Of a stretch of DNA of 45,548 bases, positions 16,421 through 24,820 are shown piece after piece. Source of the stretch: Magnetococcales bacterium. GTDB taxonomy: Bacteria; Pseudomonadota; Magnetococcia; Magnetococcales; UBA8363. The stretch lies in contig JADFYU010000018.1 of NCBI GenBank assembly GCA_015232865.1, positions 1-45,548 of the forward strand, read 5' to 3'. A program made the translations under genes and the position numbers. Positions within the stretch are counted from its first letter, which is position 1. Each line of letters starts with the position of its first letter. The notes under the pieces are model-generated. The model saw only the letters and a program-made list of their open reading frames with translations, made no database searches and was not told the origin of the DNA.

Positions 16421-17517
16421 TACACGACCGAGAGCATTCGGTCCAATGCTCTTTTGGCCGAAACGGCAATGGCTGGCGGGACGGTTATGGGATTGACCAC
16501 ATGACCGGAAAGCAGATTTTCCAGAGTCCAACACAGGTGTTGGGTATCGATGCGAAACATGGTGGAACACATGCAGATGGTCGGGCAGAGAAAGTGAATC
16601 TCCTTATCGGGCATCTCATGTTTTAAGCGGTTGACTAGATTCAACTCGGTGCCGATGGCCCATTTGGAGCCGGACGGGGCGTTGCGGACGGTGGTTTGAA
16701 TCATCTCCGTCGATCCGATGTGGTCGGCCTTTTCGCACACCTCATAGCTGCACTCCGGGTGTACCGTGATTTGAATGCCGGGAATCCGCTCCCTGAATTG
16801 ATCGATATGGAGCGACTGAAACATCTGATGTACCGAGCAAAAACCGTCCCAGAGAATCACCTTGGCCTGTTTGATCTGTTCGGCTGTCAATCCACCGTTG
16901 ACCTCGCCCGGTTTCCAGACGACCATCCGGTCCAGGCCGATACCCATGCGAGCGGCACTGTTTCGACCCAGATGTTGATCGGGGAAGAAAAGCACCTTTT
17001 CCCGTCTTTCGAAAGCCCAGGCCAAGATTTTTTCCGCATTGGACGAGGTACAGACCGTACCGCCGTGATCCCCGCAAAACCCCTTTAAATCAGCCATGGA
17101 GTTGACATAGGTTACCGGGGTGACCAGACGCTCGACATCGATCACCGCTCCGAGGGATCTCCAGGCCGATTCAACGGCAGGCAGATCGGCCATATCGGCC
17201 ATGGAACAACCGGCGGCCATATCGGGAAGAATGGCGATCTGGTCGGGGGCCGAGAGAATGTCCGCCACCTCAGCCATGAAATGAACGCCACAAAAAACAA
17301 TGTAACGGGCTTGGGGTTTTTGGCTGGCCAGGCGCGATAGTTTCAGGGAGTCCCCACTCAGGTCGGCGAATTGGTAGACCTCTTCTCGTTGATAGTGGTG
17401 TCCGAGGATGACACAGCGATCCCCCAGTTTTGTTTTGGCAGCTCGAATACGTTCCTCGACGACTTCGTCGGATAAATCGTACAGTGGTTCCAGAGGGACC
17501 GGACAGGAATCGGTCAT
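16420..17517 (-). CDS. nadA: Quinolinate synthase
   Basis: A 365-residue [4Fe-4S] enzyme that condenses iminoaspartate with dihydroxyacetone phosphate to quinolinate in NAD synthesis. Family blocks are VILGHHYQREEVYQFADLSGDSL (residues 36-58), FCGVHFMAEVADIL (75-88), DMAAGCSMADMAD (99-111, first cluster Cys), VTYVNSMADLKGFC, CTSSNAEKIL, LFFPDQHLGRN, HPECSYEVC (second cluster Cys) and the C-terminal CPTICMCSTM stretch. Length is that of the longer class of bacterial NadA. nadB and nadC are not in the window. The ATG at 17517 lies 43 bp from the divergent queG start, so the two share a short promoter region. Confidence 0.96.
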   Translation of the reverse strand: MTDSCPVPLEPLYDLSDEVVEERIRAAKTKLGDRCVILGHHYQREEVYQFADLSGDSLKLSRLASQKPQARYIVFCGVHFMAEVADILSAPDQIAILPDMAAGCSMADMADLPAVESAWRSLGAVIDVERLVTPVTYVNSMADLKGFCGDHGGTVCTSSNAEKILAWAFERREKVLFFPDQHLGRNSAARMGIGLDRMVVWKPGEVNGGLTAEQIKQAKVILWDGFCSVHQMFQSLHIDQFRERIPGIQITVHPECSYEVCEKADHIGSTEMIQTTVRNAPSGSKWAIGTELNLVNRLKHEMPDKEIHFLCPTICMCSTMFRIDTQHLCWTLENLLSGHVVNPITVPPAIAVSAKRALDRMLSVV

Positions 17518-17560
17518 AAAAATTTTATCTCACTAAAAAAGTACAGGGAATCGGTAAAAA

Positions 17561-18751
17561 TTGATCCACTCTACCAATCTGCAACAAAAACGAAAAGAGC
17601 AATTAAAAAGAATTGCTCAAGAAGAAGGCTTCGATGTGGTCTCCTTTGCCTCTCCGGCCCCACCGCCACGGGCCGAGTTTTTGACCCATTGGTTGGAACG
17701 GGGCAGCCATGGGGATATGGTCTGGATGGAACACAACCCTCATAAACGGATGGACCCCAACCAGTTGATGGAGAAGTTGGGTTGCATCATGGTGTTGGGA
17801 TTGAACTACCGGCCTCCTGGGGAACCCAGCCCCTATCTTTCAGATCCGGGAGCGTTGGGGATTTCAGCCTACGCCAGAAACCGGGAGTATCAGGGCTACA
17901 TCAAGAAAAAACTGAAAAAAATGGCCAGTCGGATCGAACAGACCGTTGGTCGAAGCGTCGAGGGCCGTATTTTTGTTGACACCGCTCCGGTCTTGGAAAA
18001 ACCCTTGGCGGCGGGAGCCGGATTGGGATGGCAGGGAAAAAACAGTTTTCTGGTCAATCGGAATTTTGGCTGTTGGCTGTTTCTGGCCGAGTTTTTTTTG
18101 GATCTCGACCTGCCCCCCGACCCACCGGATGCCGACCATTGCGGTCGCTGTGAGCGCTGTCAGGTGGTCTGCCCAACCGGCGCCTTGGATACCCCTTGGC
18201 AACTGGATGCCCAACGTTGTCTGGCCTATCTGAGCATCGAATCCTCCGGGCCGATTCCCCGTACCCATCGGCAGGCCATGGGCAACCGGGTATTTGGCTG
18301 TGACGATTGCCTGACCGCCTGCCCCTGGAACCGGTTTGCCCCGGTAACCAAAGCGGAATTTTTTCTGCCCAGAGCGGCTCTGGTCGCTCCCAGACTTCTG
18401 GATTTTGTCCATCTGGACGAAGCGGATTTTCGATCGTTGTTCAGCCAATCGGGCATCAAACGCAGTGGCCGGATTCGCTTTATGCGCAATCTGGCGGTCG
18501 CACTGGGAAATTGGGCCACTGAGGAGGCTTTTGCGGGGTTGACTCATCTTTTTGCCGACCCCCACCCCTTGATTCGAGGCCATGCAGCTTGGGGGTTGGG
18601 ACAAATCACAACCCCCAAAGCCCGCGAATTACTCAGATCGGCGCAATATTCAGAACCGGACCAATGGGTTAAAGAAGAGATTTTGTTGGCGTTGAATCAG
18701 ATGGTGACGTCTACCCGAGCCGCTACGCGATTGGAGGGGGCGACGGATTGA
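17561..18751 (+). CDS. queG: Epoxyqueuosine reductase
   Basis: A 396-residue cobalamin- and iron-sulfur-dependent enzyme that performs the last step of queuosine synthesis on tRNA. An N-terminal domain (DUF1730-like) includes GLNYRPP and ISAYARNREYQGYIKKKL. The motif VDTAPVLEKPLAAGAGLGWQGKN is diagnostic. Two [4Fe-4S] clusters are marked by CGRCERCQVVCPTGAL and CDDCLTACPWN. The C-terminus has HEAT-like repeats (RGHAAWGLGQI), as in full-length QueG. The start codon is TTG at 17561; the next in-frame ATG would delete about 50 conserved residues. Its 3' end overlaps the convergent hypothetical gene by 55 bp. Confidence 0.93.
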   Translation: MIHSTNLQQKRKEQLKRIAQEEGFDVVSFASPAPPPRAEFLTHWLERGSHGDMVWMEHNPHKRMDPNQLMEKLGCIMVLGLNYRPPGEPSPYLSDPGALGISAYARNREYQGYIKKKLKKMASRIEQTVGRSVEGRIFVDTAPVLEKPLAAGAGLGWQGKNSFLVNRNFGCWLFLAEFFLDLDLPPDPPDADHCGRCERCQVVCPTGALDTPWQLDAQRCLAYLSIESSGPIPRTHRQAMGNRVFGCDDCLTACPWNRFAPVTKAEFFLPRAALVAPRLLDFVHLDEADFRSLFSQSGIKRSGRIRFMRNLAVALGNWATEEAFAGLTHLFADPHPLIRGHAAWGLGQITTPKARELLRSAQYSEPDQWVKEEILLALNQMVTSTRAATRLEGATD

Positions 18752-19182
18752 AACGGGCTCTCCTGAGCCGTCGCCATCTGGACAAAAAGCTTGGCAACAG
18801 ACCGGCTCGGTCCGCGGCGTGAGACAATGACACTCGGCTTGGTAAAACCGATGCGAGACAGGGGCGGGCTGTTCAAAATCTCCTCACGGCGGCTATTGAC
18901 CTCCAACTCGTGACTCTCCAGGCGAAGCTGCTCCTCTTCCTGGACCTCGTTGACAATGGCCTCGTAGGAGGCGGCCAGATGACCGGAACCGCCCTTTTTT
19001 CTGTCTGGATTGACACGCTCCTGTTGAACATCGTCGGCGGAATGGTTGGGCTGAGCCCGCCGCACCGGGCTGACCCGCTGACTGCCATGGGCACGGATTT
19101 GCTGAATGTTGGCCTGATAATTGGCCCGATCTTCCAAATCGTTGGTCACACCGCTGATGGCGGTACTGTTGATCGGTAACAT
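18697..19182 (-). CDS. Hypothetical protein, convergent with queG
   Basis: A 161-residue protein that I do not recognise. It is supported by a strong ribosome binding site (AAGGAGGAGAGACA before ATG 19182). The protein is hydrophilic. It has a basic middle part (PDRKKGGSGHLAASYEAIVNEVQ) and a glutamate-rich helical stretch around residues 80-105. It has no signal peptide, membrane segment or cysteine. The last 18 codons lie antisense within the end of queG. A real but lineage-specific gene is the likeliest reading. Confidence 0.55.
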   Translation of the reverse strand: MLPINSTAISGVTNDLEDRANYQANIQQIRAHGSQRVSPVRRAQPNHSADDVQQERVNPDRKKGGSGHLAASYEAIVNEVQEEEQLRLESHELEVNSRREEILNSPPLSRIGFTKPSVIVSRRGPSRSVAKLFVQMATAQESPFQSVAPSNRVAARVDVTI

Positions 19183-19415
19183 TGTCTCTCCTCCTTTCCC
19201 ATGTCTGAGCGGTTGAGTGCGTCTCCCTTGACCCTTACCGAACCGCTATTGATGTTGACCTACTAAAAATCTCCACCTTCTGGTATCCTTATCGGCACCA
19301 GTTGAAACGAACATTAAATTTTTCTTCTGACGGTGCGTTGACGCGCTTGAACATAAAAACGGTCGAACGTTTTAAGATCATTTAAAAAAACTTGAAATCA
19401 AGATTGGATGAGCGA

Positions 19416-20468
19416 ATGCGACTGACTTGTTCCATAAAATGGGTTTTCCTGTTGGGTTGTCTCCCCTTTATTTTGCTCACCGTTGCTTCGCCAGGTCACA
19501 GCCAAGGAGCTATCGAGCATCAGTTGCCGCCAACTTTCGATCCAAACCTGAAAGGACCGGAATTTTCCGATCCCTCTCTGAGCATGTCCAAATCAAAAGC
19601 CTGGCAGCAGACCCCCGTTTCCTATGACTATTGGGCCAAGGATGCCGATATTGCCATTACCCTGGACCAACATCTCTATCCGGCCCTGAGCCCACTGCTG
19701 AACGGCTTTGCCAAAGAGCGTGGAATTCGGATTGCCGTCAAAGAGGGAACTTGCGGCGTTTCCCAGGGTTTATTGAACAGAAAACGAGTGGATATGGCCG
19801 GGTTTTGTTGTCCCCCTGCCCTGACAGACCGACTGCCCGGCCTGGCCTTTCACACCCTGGCCATCTCGGCCCTGGCCATCATCGTCAACCATACGAATCC
19901 CATCGACAATCTCAGCGTCGTCCAGATTCAATCGCTTTTCAGGGGAACCATCGCCGACTGGCAGGATATTTCGACAACGGGGGTGACCGATCAGACCGAT
20001 CAATCGGTTTGGGTGGTTGGGCGGCTTCACTGCAAGATCCGTCCGGGCCATTGGCGGTTGATATTGGATCATGAAGATTTATTCTCTCCGCAAATGGATG
20101 AGGCGGGCAATATTCCCAACATGATTCATAAAGTCTCCCGTTATACCAATGCCATTGGCTATGAGGTTCTCTGGGATATCCAACAGTATGGCGGCCATCC
20201 CAGTCGGGTTAAAGTGGTCTCGGTGGATGGGGTCTCACCGGCCCGATCGGATCAAGTCATCCAGGGACGCTACCCGTTTTATCGCACCCACAGCCTGGCC
20301 ATCTGGGAGAATGAGGCCCAGACCAACCCCCATGCTCAAGCTCTACTGGAATTCATCAAGGAACGGATTTCAGAACTCTCGCAAAGCTACTCCCTCATCC
20401 CGGCGGAGCAACTGCGCAAAGCCGGTTGGCAATTCCAGGGTGACGAATTGATCGGTGGCCTGCCATGA
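19416..20468 (+). CDS. PstS-like periplasmic binding protein with Cys-rich ligand loops
   Basis: A 350-residue exported protein. The start ATG 19416 gives a signal peptide of about 29 residues ending near PGHSQG. The mature part has a PstS-type oxyanion-binding fold: ITLDQHLYPALSPLLNGFAKERG, VDMAGFCC, LAIIVNHTNPIDNLSVVQIQSLFRGTIADWQDI, and a late VSRYTNAIGYEVLW. Where PstS has a GSGAG-type phosphate loop, this protein has GTCGVSQG (C113). After the VDMA strand it has GFCCPP (C131, C132). A further motif is LHCKIRPGHW (H205, C206, H212). The ligand is therefore probably not plain phosphate. There is no permease gene. The stop overlaps the next kinase start (ATGA), so a sensory role is inferred. 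Confidence 0.8.
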   Translation: MRLTCSIKWVFLLGCLPFILLTVASPGHSQGAIEHQLPPTFDPNLKGPEFSDPSLSMSKSKAWQQTPVSYDYWAKDADIAITLDQHLYPALSPLLNGFAKERGIRIAVKEGTCGVSQGLLNRKRVDMAGFCCPPALTDRLPGLAFHTLAISALAIIVNHTNPIDNLSVVQIQSLFRGTIADWQDISTTGVTDQTDQSVWVVGRLHCKIRPGHWRLILDHEDLFSPQMDEAGNIPNMIHKVSRYTNAIGYEVLWDIQQYGGHPSRVKVVSVDGVSPARSDQVIQGRYPFYRTHSLAIWENEAQTNPHAQALLEFIKERISELSQSYSLIPAEQLRKAGWQFQGDELIGGLP

Positions 20469-22606
20469 TCACCCCCCCCTTCTCCATCAACGGTGCGACC
20501 ATTTTTTGGAAACAGCGGGTGCCGCTCACTTCCAAGGTGCTGCTGGTTATCAGTGCGGTTGGTCTCATCTTATGGATGGTTCAGGACAGGCTTCAGGACC
20601 GATGGGCGGAATCCCTGTTTGCCAGCCATTATGCCACGACCCTGGAGCAACAGTTTCAAACGGGCCTGACCCAGTTGGAAACCGTTTTGCTGCGCCAAAA
20701 GCAGGCGGTTAAACTCTACGTCCAACGAGATGGTTTTCGGACCTATCTGGAGGAGCGTCAGAGTGAACACAGTACCAAGCCGGCAACCGTCATCATTCAC
20801 GCCTTGCCCCCACCCTGGCTGCCGTCGCCTTCCATATTGCGCAGCTTCTCCCGCAGTGCCTATTTTTTATTGCTGGACGATCAAAATCGGATTCAGGAGC
20901 TGTTTGGCAGCGGTCGTCATCCCCCCAGGGCGACGCAATTCGAGGACCATTTTTTTGATTATACTCGGGAAGGTGGTCCAACCAGCATCACAGAAATCAA
21001 CGGATTTCCCCATTTCATCTCCTCCTCTGCGTTACGCAATGAAAAAGGGCGCCTGTTGGGGTCTCTGGTCATCGTCATTCCCTTTGACAGCCATTTTTTA
21101 ATCGATTTCCATCGACGATTTGACCTGCCCGGCATCCAGGTATTCATCAACAGCGAGACCCAAACCATCATGGCCAGCAGTGATCCGCCCATTGTTGCGG
21201 TCGGTACACCCATGAATACGTTAAACCGGGATTATTTGATTGTCGGTCAAGATTTTTTCAACTATGAATTCTCTTCTGAAATGATCTTCAGGGTTGCCAC
21301 CGTTGTTCCGCGAGCCAGCCTGCAAACCCTACAAAGAAATATCATCAAACAGGGGCGTGAACAAAAATCCGTCTCTTTTTTGGTTTTTGTCGGCGCCTTT
21401 TTTCTGGTCATGTTTTGGCTCTCGCGCAAACTCAACCGCCTGACCGGACAGATCGAACGATTTTCCGAAGACAACCTGGGCGTCCATCTGGACCGGCCGG
21501 TGGGAGATGCCCTCTATGGGCTGGATGAATTGCTCCAGCGATTTACCGATGAGATCAGCCGCTCAAAGCGGCATCTGACCGAGGAGTTGAGGGAGCGTAG
21601 AATCATTGAATCCCGATTGCGCCGGGGTCAGGCCCGCTACCGGAATTTGGTTGAAAACACGACTGACTGGGTGTGGGAGTTGGATGATCAAGGGCGTTTC
21701 AGCTACTCCAGTCCACGGATTTTTGAACTGTTGGGCTACCGCCCGGAAGAGGTTCGCGGCCACCCCCCCTACACCTTCATGAACGCCGCTGAGGCCCACC
21801 GGGTCGAGCAATATTTTTCAACCGCCTTTTTAGCCTTACAACCTTTGGAGACATTCACCAGTTCCCTCATTCACAAGAATGGTCAACAGGTCATCCTGGA
21901 GACCAATGGTGCTCCGTTTTTTGATAAAAACAACCATTTTCTCGGTTATCATGGCATCTCCCGCAATATTACCGCCCAACGAAAACTTCAGGAATCCATT
22001 CGAGAAATCAAAAACCGCCTGGAGATTGACGAACGCAAACGGCTGGGCAATCTTCTCCATGAAGGATTGGGACAATCGTTGCAGGCCATCAAATTGGGCT
22101 TGGAGATGAAGCAAGGTTCTGCCGGAGCGGCCGAAGAGATTATGGAACTCAAAGAGGCTATTGAGCAACTGCGGGATGTCACAACCATTTTACGCCCCCT
22201 GTTTTTAGAACGGATGGATCTGGATGAAGCGGTCCAATGGTGGTGTCAGAGACAGGCCCGCAACACCACGGGGCAGATCAAAATTCAAACCCAAGGCGAT
22301 TTTTCAAACTTGGGTCAGGAGGCCAAATATAATCTGTTCCGAATTATTCAGGAATCCCTGACCAACGCCCTCAAACATGCCGAGGCAAAAAAAATTGTCA
22401 TATCCCTGCGTCGAGAGTGCCATGGCACCCTGTATATGCGGATTTCCGACAATGGTCGGGGCATGGTTTTGGCCGAAAGCGAGCGAAGAAGCAAAGGGCT
22501 GGGACTGTCGATCATCCGCGAACAGGCGGAACGACTGGGCGGTCGTGCCCATTTTGAGACCAGCCCCAATACCGGTTTAACCCTGACCGTGGAGATCCCC
22601 GCATGA
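20465..22606 (+). CDS. Membrane PAS sensor histidine kinase (NarX/HisKA_3 type)
   Basis: A 713-residue kinase. A membrane helix is at about 24-40, then a periplasmic sensor of about 250 residues with Cache-like features, and a second helix around 298-318 (SFLVFVGAFFLVMFWL). A HAMP-like segment follows (NRLTGQIERFSEDNLGVHLDRPV), then a PAS domain at about 392-510 (NTTDWVWELDDQGRFSYSSPRIFELLGY). A HisKA_3 dimerisation helix with phospho-acceptor His comes next (ERKRLGNLLHEGLGQSLQAIK), then an HATPase (NALKHAEAKK, DNGRGM, GLGLSIIREQAERLGG). It overlaps the binding-protein gene upstream and the response-regulator gene downstream by 4 bases each. The three products are expected to work as binding protein, kinase and regulator. 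Confidence 0.9.
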   Translation: MITPPFSINGATIFWKQRVPLTSKVLLVISAVGLILWMVQDRLQDRWAESLFASHYATTLEQQFQTGLTQLETVLLRQKQAVKLYVQRDGFRTYLEERQSEHSTKPATVIIHALPPPWLPSPSILRSFSRSAYFLLLDDQNRIQELFGSGRHPPRATQFEDHFFDYTREGGPTSITEINGFPHFISSSALRNEKGRLLGSLVIVIPFDSHFLIDFHRRFDLPGIQVFINSETQTIMASSDPPIVAVGTPMNTLNRDYLIVGQDFFNYEFSSEMIFRVATVVPRASLQTLQRNIIKQGREQKSVSFLVFVGAFFLVMFWLSRKLNRLTGQIERFSEDNLGVHLDRPVGDALYGLDELLQRFTDEISRSKRHLTEELRERRIIESRLRRGQARYRNLVENTTDWVWELDDQGRFSYSSPRIFELLGYRPEEVRGHPPYTFMNAAEAHRVEQYFSTAFLALQPLETFTSSLIHKNGQQVILETNGAPFFDKNNHFLGYHGISRNITAQRKLQESIREIKNRLEIDERKRLGNLLHEGLGQSLQAIKLGLEMKQGSAGAAEEIMELKEAIEQLRDVTTILRPLFLERMDLDEAVQWWCQRQARNTTGQIKIQTQGDFSNLGQEAKYNLFRIIQESLTNALKHAEAKKIVISLRRECHGTLYMRISDNGRGMVLAESERRSKGLGLSIIREQAERLGGRAHFETSPNTGLTLTVEIPA

Positions 22607-23223
22607 TCCGACTCTTTATCGCTGATGACCATGTCATCTTTCGTCAAGGATTGGCCCACCTGCTTAAAAGCCATGCCGACATCGATCTGGTCGGAGAGGC
22701 CGGACGGGGGGATGAGGCCATTCATCAAATTCTTGATTTAAGCCCGGATGTGGCGGTATTGGATCTTTCCATGCCCGGTATGAACGGCATCGAAATCACC
22801 AAGCAGCTGCGCTCTGCCGATTTTCCCACCCAAATCGTCATTTTGACCATGCACGACGATCCAACCCTGGCAATCGAAGCACAAGAGGCCGGTGCCTTGG
22901 GTTACGTGGTCAAAGATTACGCGTTTTCCGAGCTATTGGACGCCATTCACAGCGTCCAGGCCGGACGACGATTTTATAGCAAGTCGGTTTTGGAAAAGGT
23001 CGATGAACTGGATATTCTCGACCACTCCACCCCTGCCCTATCCCCCAGAGAACGAGAGGTGGTGGCCCAGGTCGCCGCCGGAAAAACCAACAAGGAAATC
23101 GGCCGCCTTCTGGGCATCAGCCCAAAAACCGTTGACACCCACCGCACCCGCCTGATGAAAAAACTAAAAGTCCACACCACCGCCGACATGGTTCGCTACG
23201 CCATCCGGGTCGGATTGGCCTGA
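22603..23223 (+). CDS. NarL/FixJ-family response regulator
   Basis: A 206-residue two-domain regulator. The receiver has the acidic pair in FIADDHV (residues 6-12), phospho-acceptor Asp in VLDLSMPGMNG near residue 54, Thr in ILTMHDD and Lys in VVKDYA. The C-terminal LuxR-type helix-turn-helix is LSPREREVVAQVAAGKTNKEIGRLLGISPKTVDTHRTRLMKKLKV. It pairs with the upstream HisKA_3 kinase. It lies directly before the sox genes, with a long dyad at 23281-23306 in the intervening DNA, so regulation of sox is a reasonable inference. Confidence 0.93.
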   Translation: MIRLFIADDHVIFRQGLAHLLKSHADIDLVGEAGRGDEAIHQILDLSPDVAVLDLSMPGMNGIEITKQLRSADFPTQIVILTMHDDPTLAIEAQEAGALGYVVKDYAFSELLDAIHSVQAGRRFYSKSVLEKVDELDILDHSTPALSPREREVVAQVAAGKTNKEIGRLLGISPKTVDTHRTRLMKKLKVHTTADMVRYAIRVGLA

Positions 23224-23280
23224 TCAATCCGGGGTTTGTTTGAGACGATTCGCCAACACCGCCCCCCACGCCGTCTGTCC

Positions 23281-23306
23281 GGTAAATACCCTATAGGGTG
23301 ATTACC
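23281..23306. promoter_or_regulatory. 26-bp dyad upstream of soxX, candidate operator
   Basis: The 26 bp read as two half-sites, GGTAAATACCCTA and TAGGGTGATTACC. The central ACCCTATAGGGT is a perfect 12-bp palindrome and the outer GGTAA/TTACC also pair. Only the two positions between inner and outer arms do not match, giving 22 of 26 symmetrical bases. It is 138 bp before the soxX start and 58 bp after the regulator stop. The symmetry suits a dimeric NarL-type regulator, but binding has not been shown. It could alternatively be a terminator stem, since a T-tract (ATTTTTTT) lies just downstream at about 23310. Confidence 0.5.
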
Positions 23307-23418
23307 GGATATTTTTTTCTTTATCCCCCCTCCATACTGCACAAACATATATTCAACAGCCTGTTTTGGACTGTCTTATTCAGGTTTGGATTCTATCCAC
23401 TTCGACAAGGAGAACACA

Positions 23419-23874
23419 ATGAAACGATTAAGAACCGTTGGCCCTGTGTTGTTGGCTGCGGCGATTTTGGCTGGATGTGCCAGCACCCCTGACGGTACAT
23501 CCGATCAATCCAGGCAGGTGATGGGAATCGCCACGCCTCTGACCGACAAACCAGGCGATCCGGTCGCTGGGAAAAAGTTGGCCAATACCCGTTCCAAAGG
23601 CAACTGTGTCGCCTGTCACAATCTACCGGACGCCGTTTTGGCCGGCAATGCCGGTCCCGATCTGGTCGAGGCGATGAACAACATGGAACGATCGACAGCC
23701 TGGATTCGCCAGAAAATCGTCGATCCGAAAGTGGATAATCCCGACACGCTGATGTTTACCTTCTACAGCAATGAAGGCAAAAAACAGGTTCGCAACGATT
23801 GGATCGGAAAACGGGTTCTCGAAGCTCAGGAAGTGGAGGATATCATCGCTTACCTGTTGACCCTGCGTCAATAA
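23419..23874 (+). CDS. soxX: SoxX, sulfur-oxidising c-type cytochrome subunit
   Basis: A 151-residue monohaem cytochrome that partners SoxA in loading thiosulfate onto SoxY. The start ATG 23419 follows CAAGGAGAACACA. The signal peptide ends in LAGC (C20), a lipobox, so the protein is probably a periplasmic lipoprotein. The haem motif is CVACH at 63-67. A downstream Met in DTLMFTFY (about residue 112) is a candidate axial ligand. The C-terminus EAQEVEDIIAYLLTLRQ is typical of the family. It is the first gene of the soxXYZAB cluster. Confidence 0.93.
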   Translation: MKRLRTVGPVLLAAAILAGCASTPDGTSDQSRQVMGIATPLTDKPGDPVAGKKLANTRSKGNCVACHNLPDAVLAGNAGPDLVEAMNNMERSTAWIRQKIVDPKVDNPDTLMFTFYSNEGKKQVRNDWIGKRVLEAQEVEDIIAYLLTLRQ

Positions 23875-23926
23875 CAGCCCGCGTTGAAGGGCTCACTTAA
23901 TATATTTGCATCAAGGAGTAAACAAC

Positions 23927-24400
23927 ATGTCCCATTCGATGGAAACCCCCATCTCTCGTCGCACCCTCTTCTCCGAAGCCGGTCGCTTGAGTGTGGCTGC
24001 CGCCCTGGTCGGTGGATTCATTAAAATTCCAGAAGCCCACGCCGACATCAATGATGAGATCAAAAAAGCCATGGGTAGTTCTGATGTGGATTACAACCAG
24101 GTAACCATTGATGCGCCGATTATTGCCGAAAATGGCAAGGTTGTCCCTTTGAAAATCAGTGTGGATCACCCCATGGATGCCAACAACTATATTGAGTCCA
24201 TCGCGCTGATCATTGACAACAATCCAACCCCCTTGATTGCCACCTTCACCTTGACGCCGAAAAATGGCAAAGCCCAGGTGGCCACCCGTGTAAAAATGGG
24301 TAAAACATCCAATGTACGAGCCATTGCCCGAACCAATACCGGCAAATTGCTGGGGGCGATCTCTGAAGTCAAGGTCACCATTGGTGGTTGTGGCGGTTGA
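23927..24400 (+). CDS. soxY: SoxY, sulfur carrier subunit
   Basis: A 157-residue periplasmic carrier of sulfur intermediates. The N-terminus has a Tat-type signal (SRRTLFSEAGRLSVAAALVGG) with cleavage near EAHA. The C-terminus is GGCGG, the swinging arm whose cysteine carries the thiosulfate-derived adduct. Start ATG 23927 follows AAGGAGTAAACAAC. It is 52 bp after soxX and 74 bp before soxZ. The gap to soxZ holds a small CCCCT/AGGGG hairpin at 24403-24416. Confidence 0.96.
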   Translation: MSHSMETPISRRTLFSEAGRLSVAAALVGGFIKIPEAHADINDEIKKAMGSSDVDYNQVTIDAPIIAENGKVVPLKISVDHPMDANNYIESIALIIDNNPTPLIATFTLTPKNGKAQVATRVKMGKTSNVRAIARTNTGKLLGAISEVKVTIGGCGG

Positions 24401-24474
24401 CCCCCCTGCTTAGGGGAGCAACGCGCTTAATCGATTGATCATTACAAAATCTGCTAGATAAAAAGGATATTGAC

Positions 24475-24810
24475 ATGGCCTCAAGTATTGGAAAAGCCAA
24501 GATCCGGGTTCCAAAAAAAGTAAAAATCGGTGACGTTATCGAAGTAAAAGCCCTGATTCGTCACCCCATGGAGACCGGCCTGAGAAAAGACAAAAAAACC
24601 GGTCAAAAAGTGCCAGCCCATTTCATCGATACCGTATCGGCGACCTTCAATGGAGAGACGGTCTTGCACTCCACCTGGGGAGCAGCCATCTCACAAGACC
24701 CCATGATCGGTTTTCACCTGAAGGTGGATGGTTCCGGCCCGCTGGTCATCACCTGGAAGGATAACAAGGGCGGCGTCTATACATCAACCAGCCAGGTCAT
24801 GGCTGAATAG
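24475..24810 (+). CDS. soxZ: SoxZ, sulfur carrier partner subunit
   Basis: A 111-residue immunoglobulin-like protein that forms the SoxYZ heterodimer. Family blocks are KIRVPKKVKIGDVIEVKALIRHPMETGLRKD and FNGETVLHSTWGAAISQDPMIGFHLKV, ending in SQVMAE. It has no signal peptide, as expected, since it is exported bound to SoxY through the Tat pathway. It is 10 bp before soxA. Confidence 0.95.
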   Translation: MASSIGKAKIRVPKKVKIGDVIEVKALIRHPMETGLRKDKKTGQKVPAHFIDTVSATFNGETVLHSTWGAAISQDPMIGFHLKVDGSGPLVITWKDNKGGVYTSTSQVMAE

Positions 24811-24820
24811 GAGAGTTACA

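Noticed and set aside
16421..16570. 50-residue N-terminal extension of the small HD protein
   Set aside because: It lies wholly within nadA in another frame. The HD family starts at the ATG overlapping the nadA stop.
24403..24416. CCCCT/AGGGG hairpin between soxY and soxZ as a terminator
   Set aside because: Only 5 bp of stem and no T-tract, and soxZ must be expressed with soxY.
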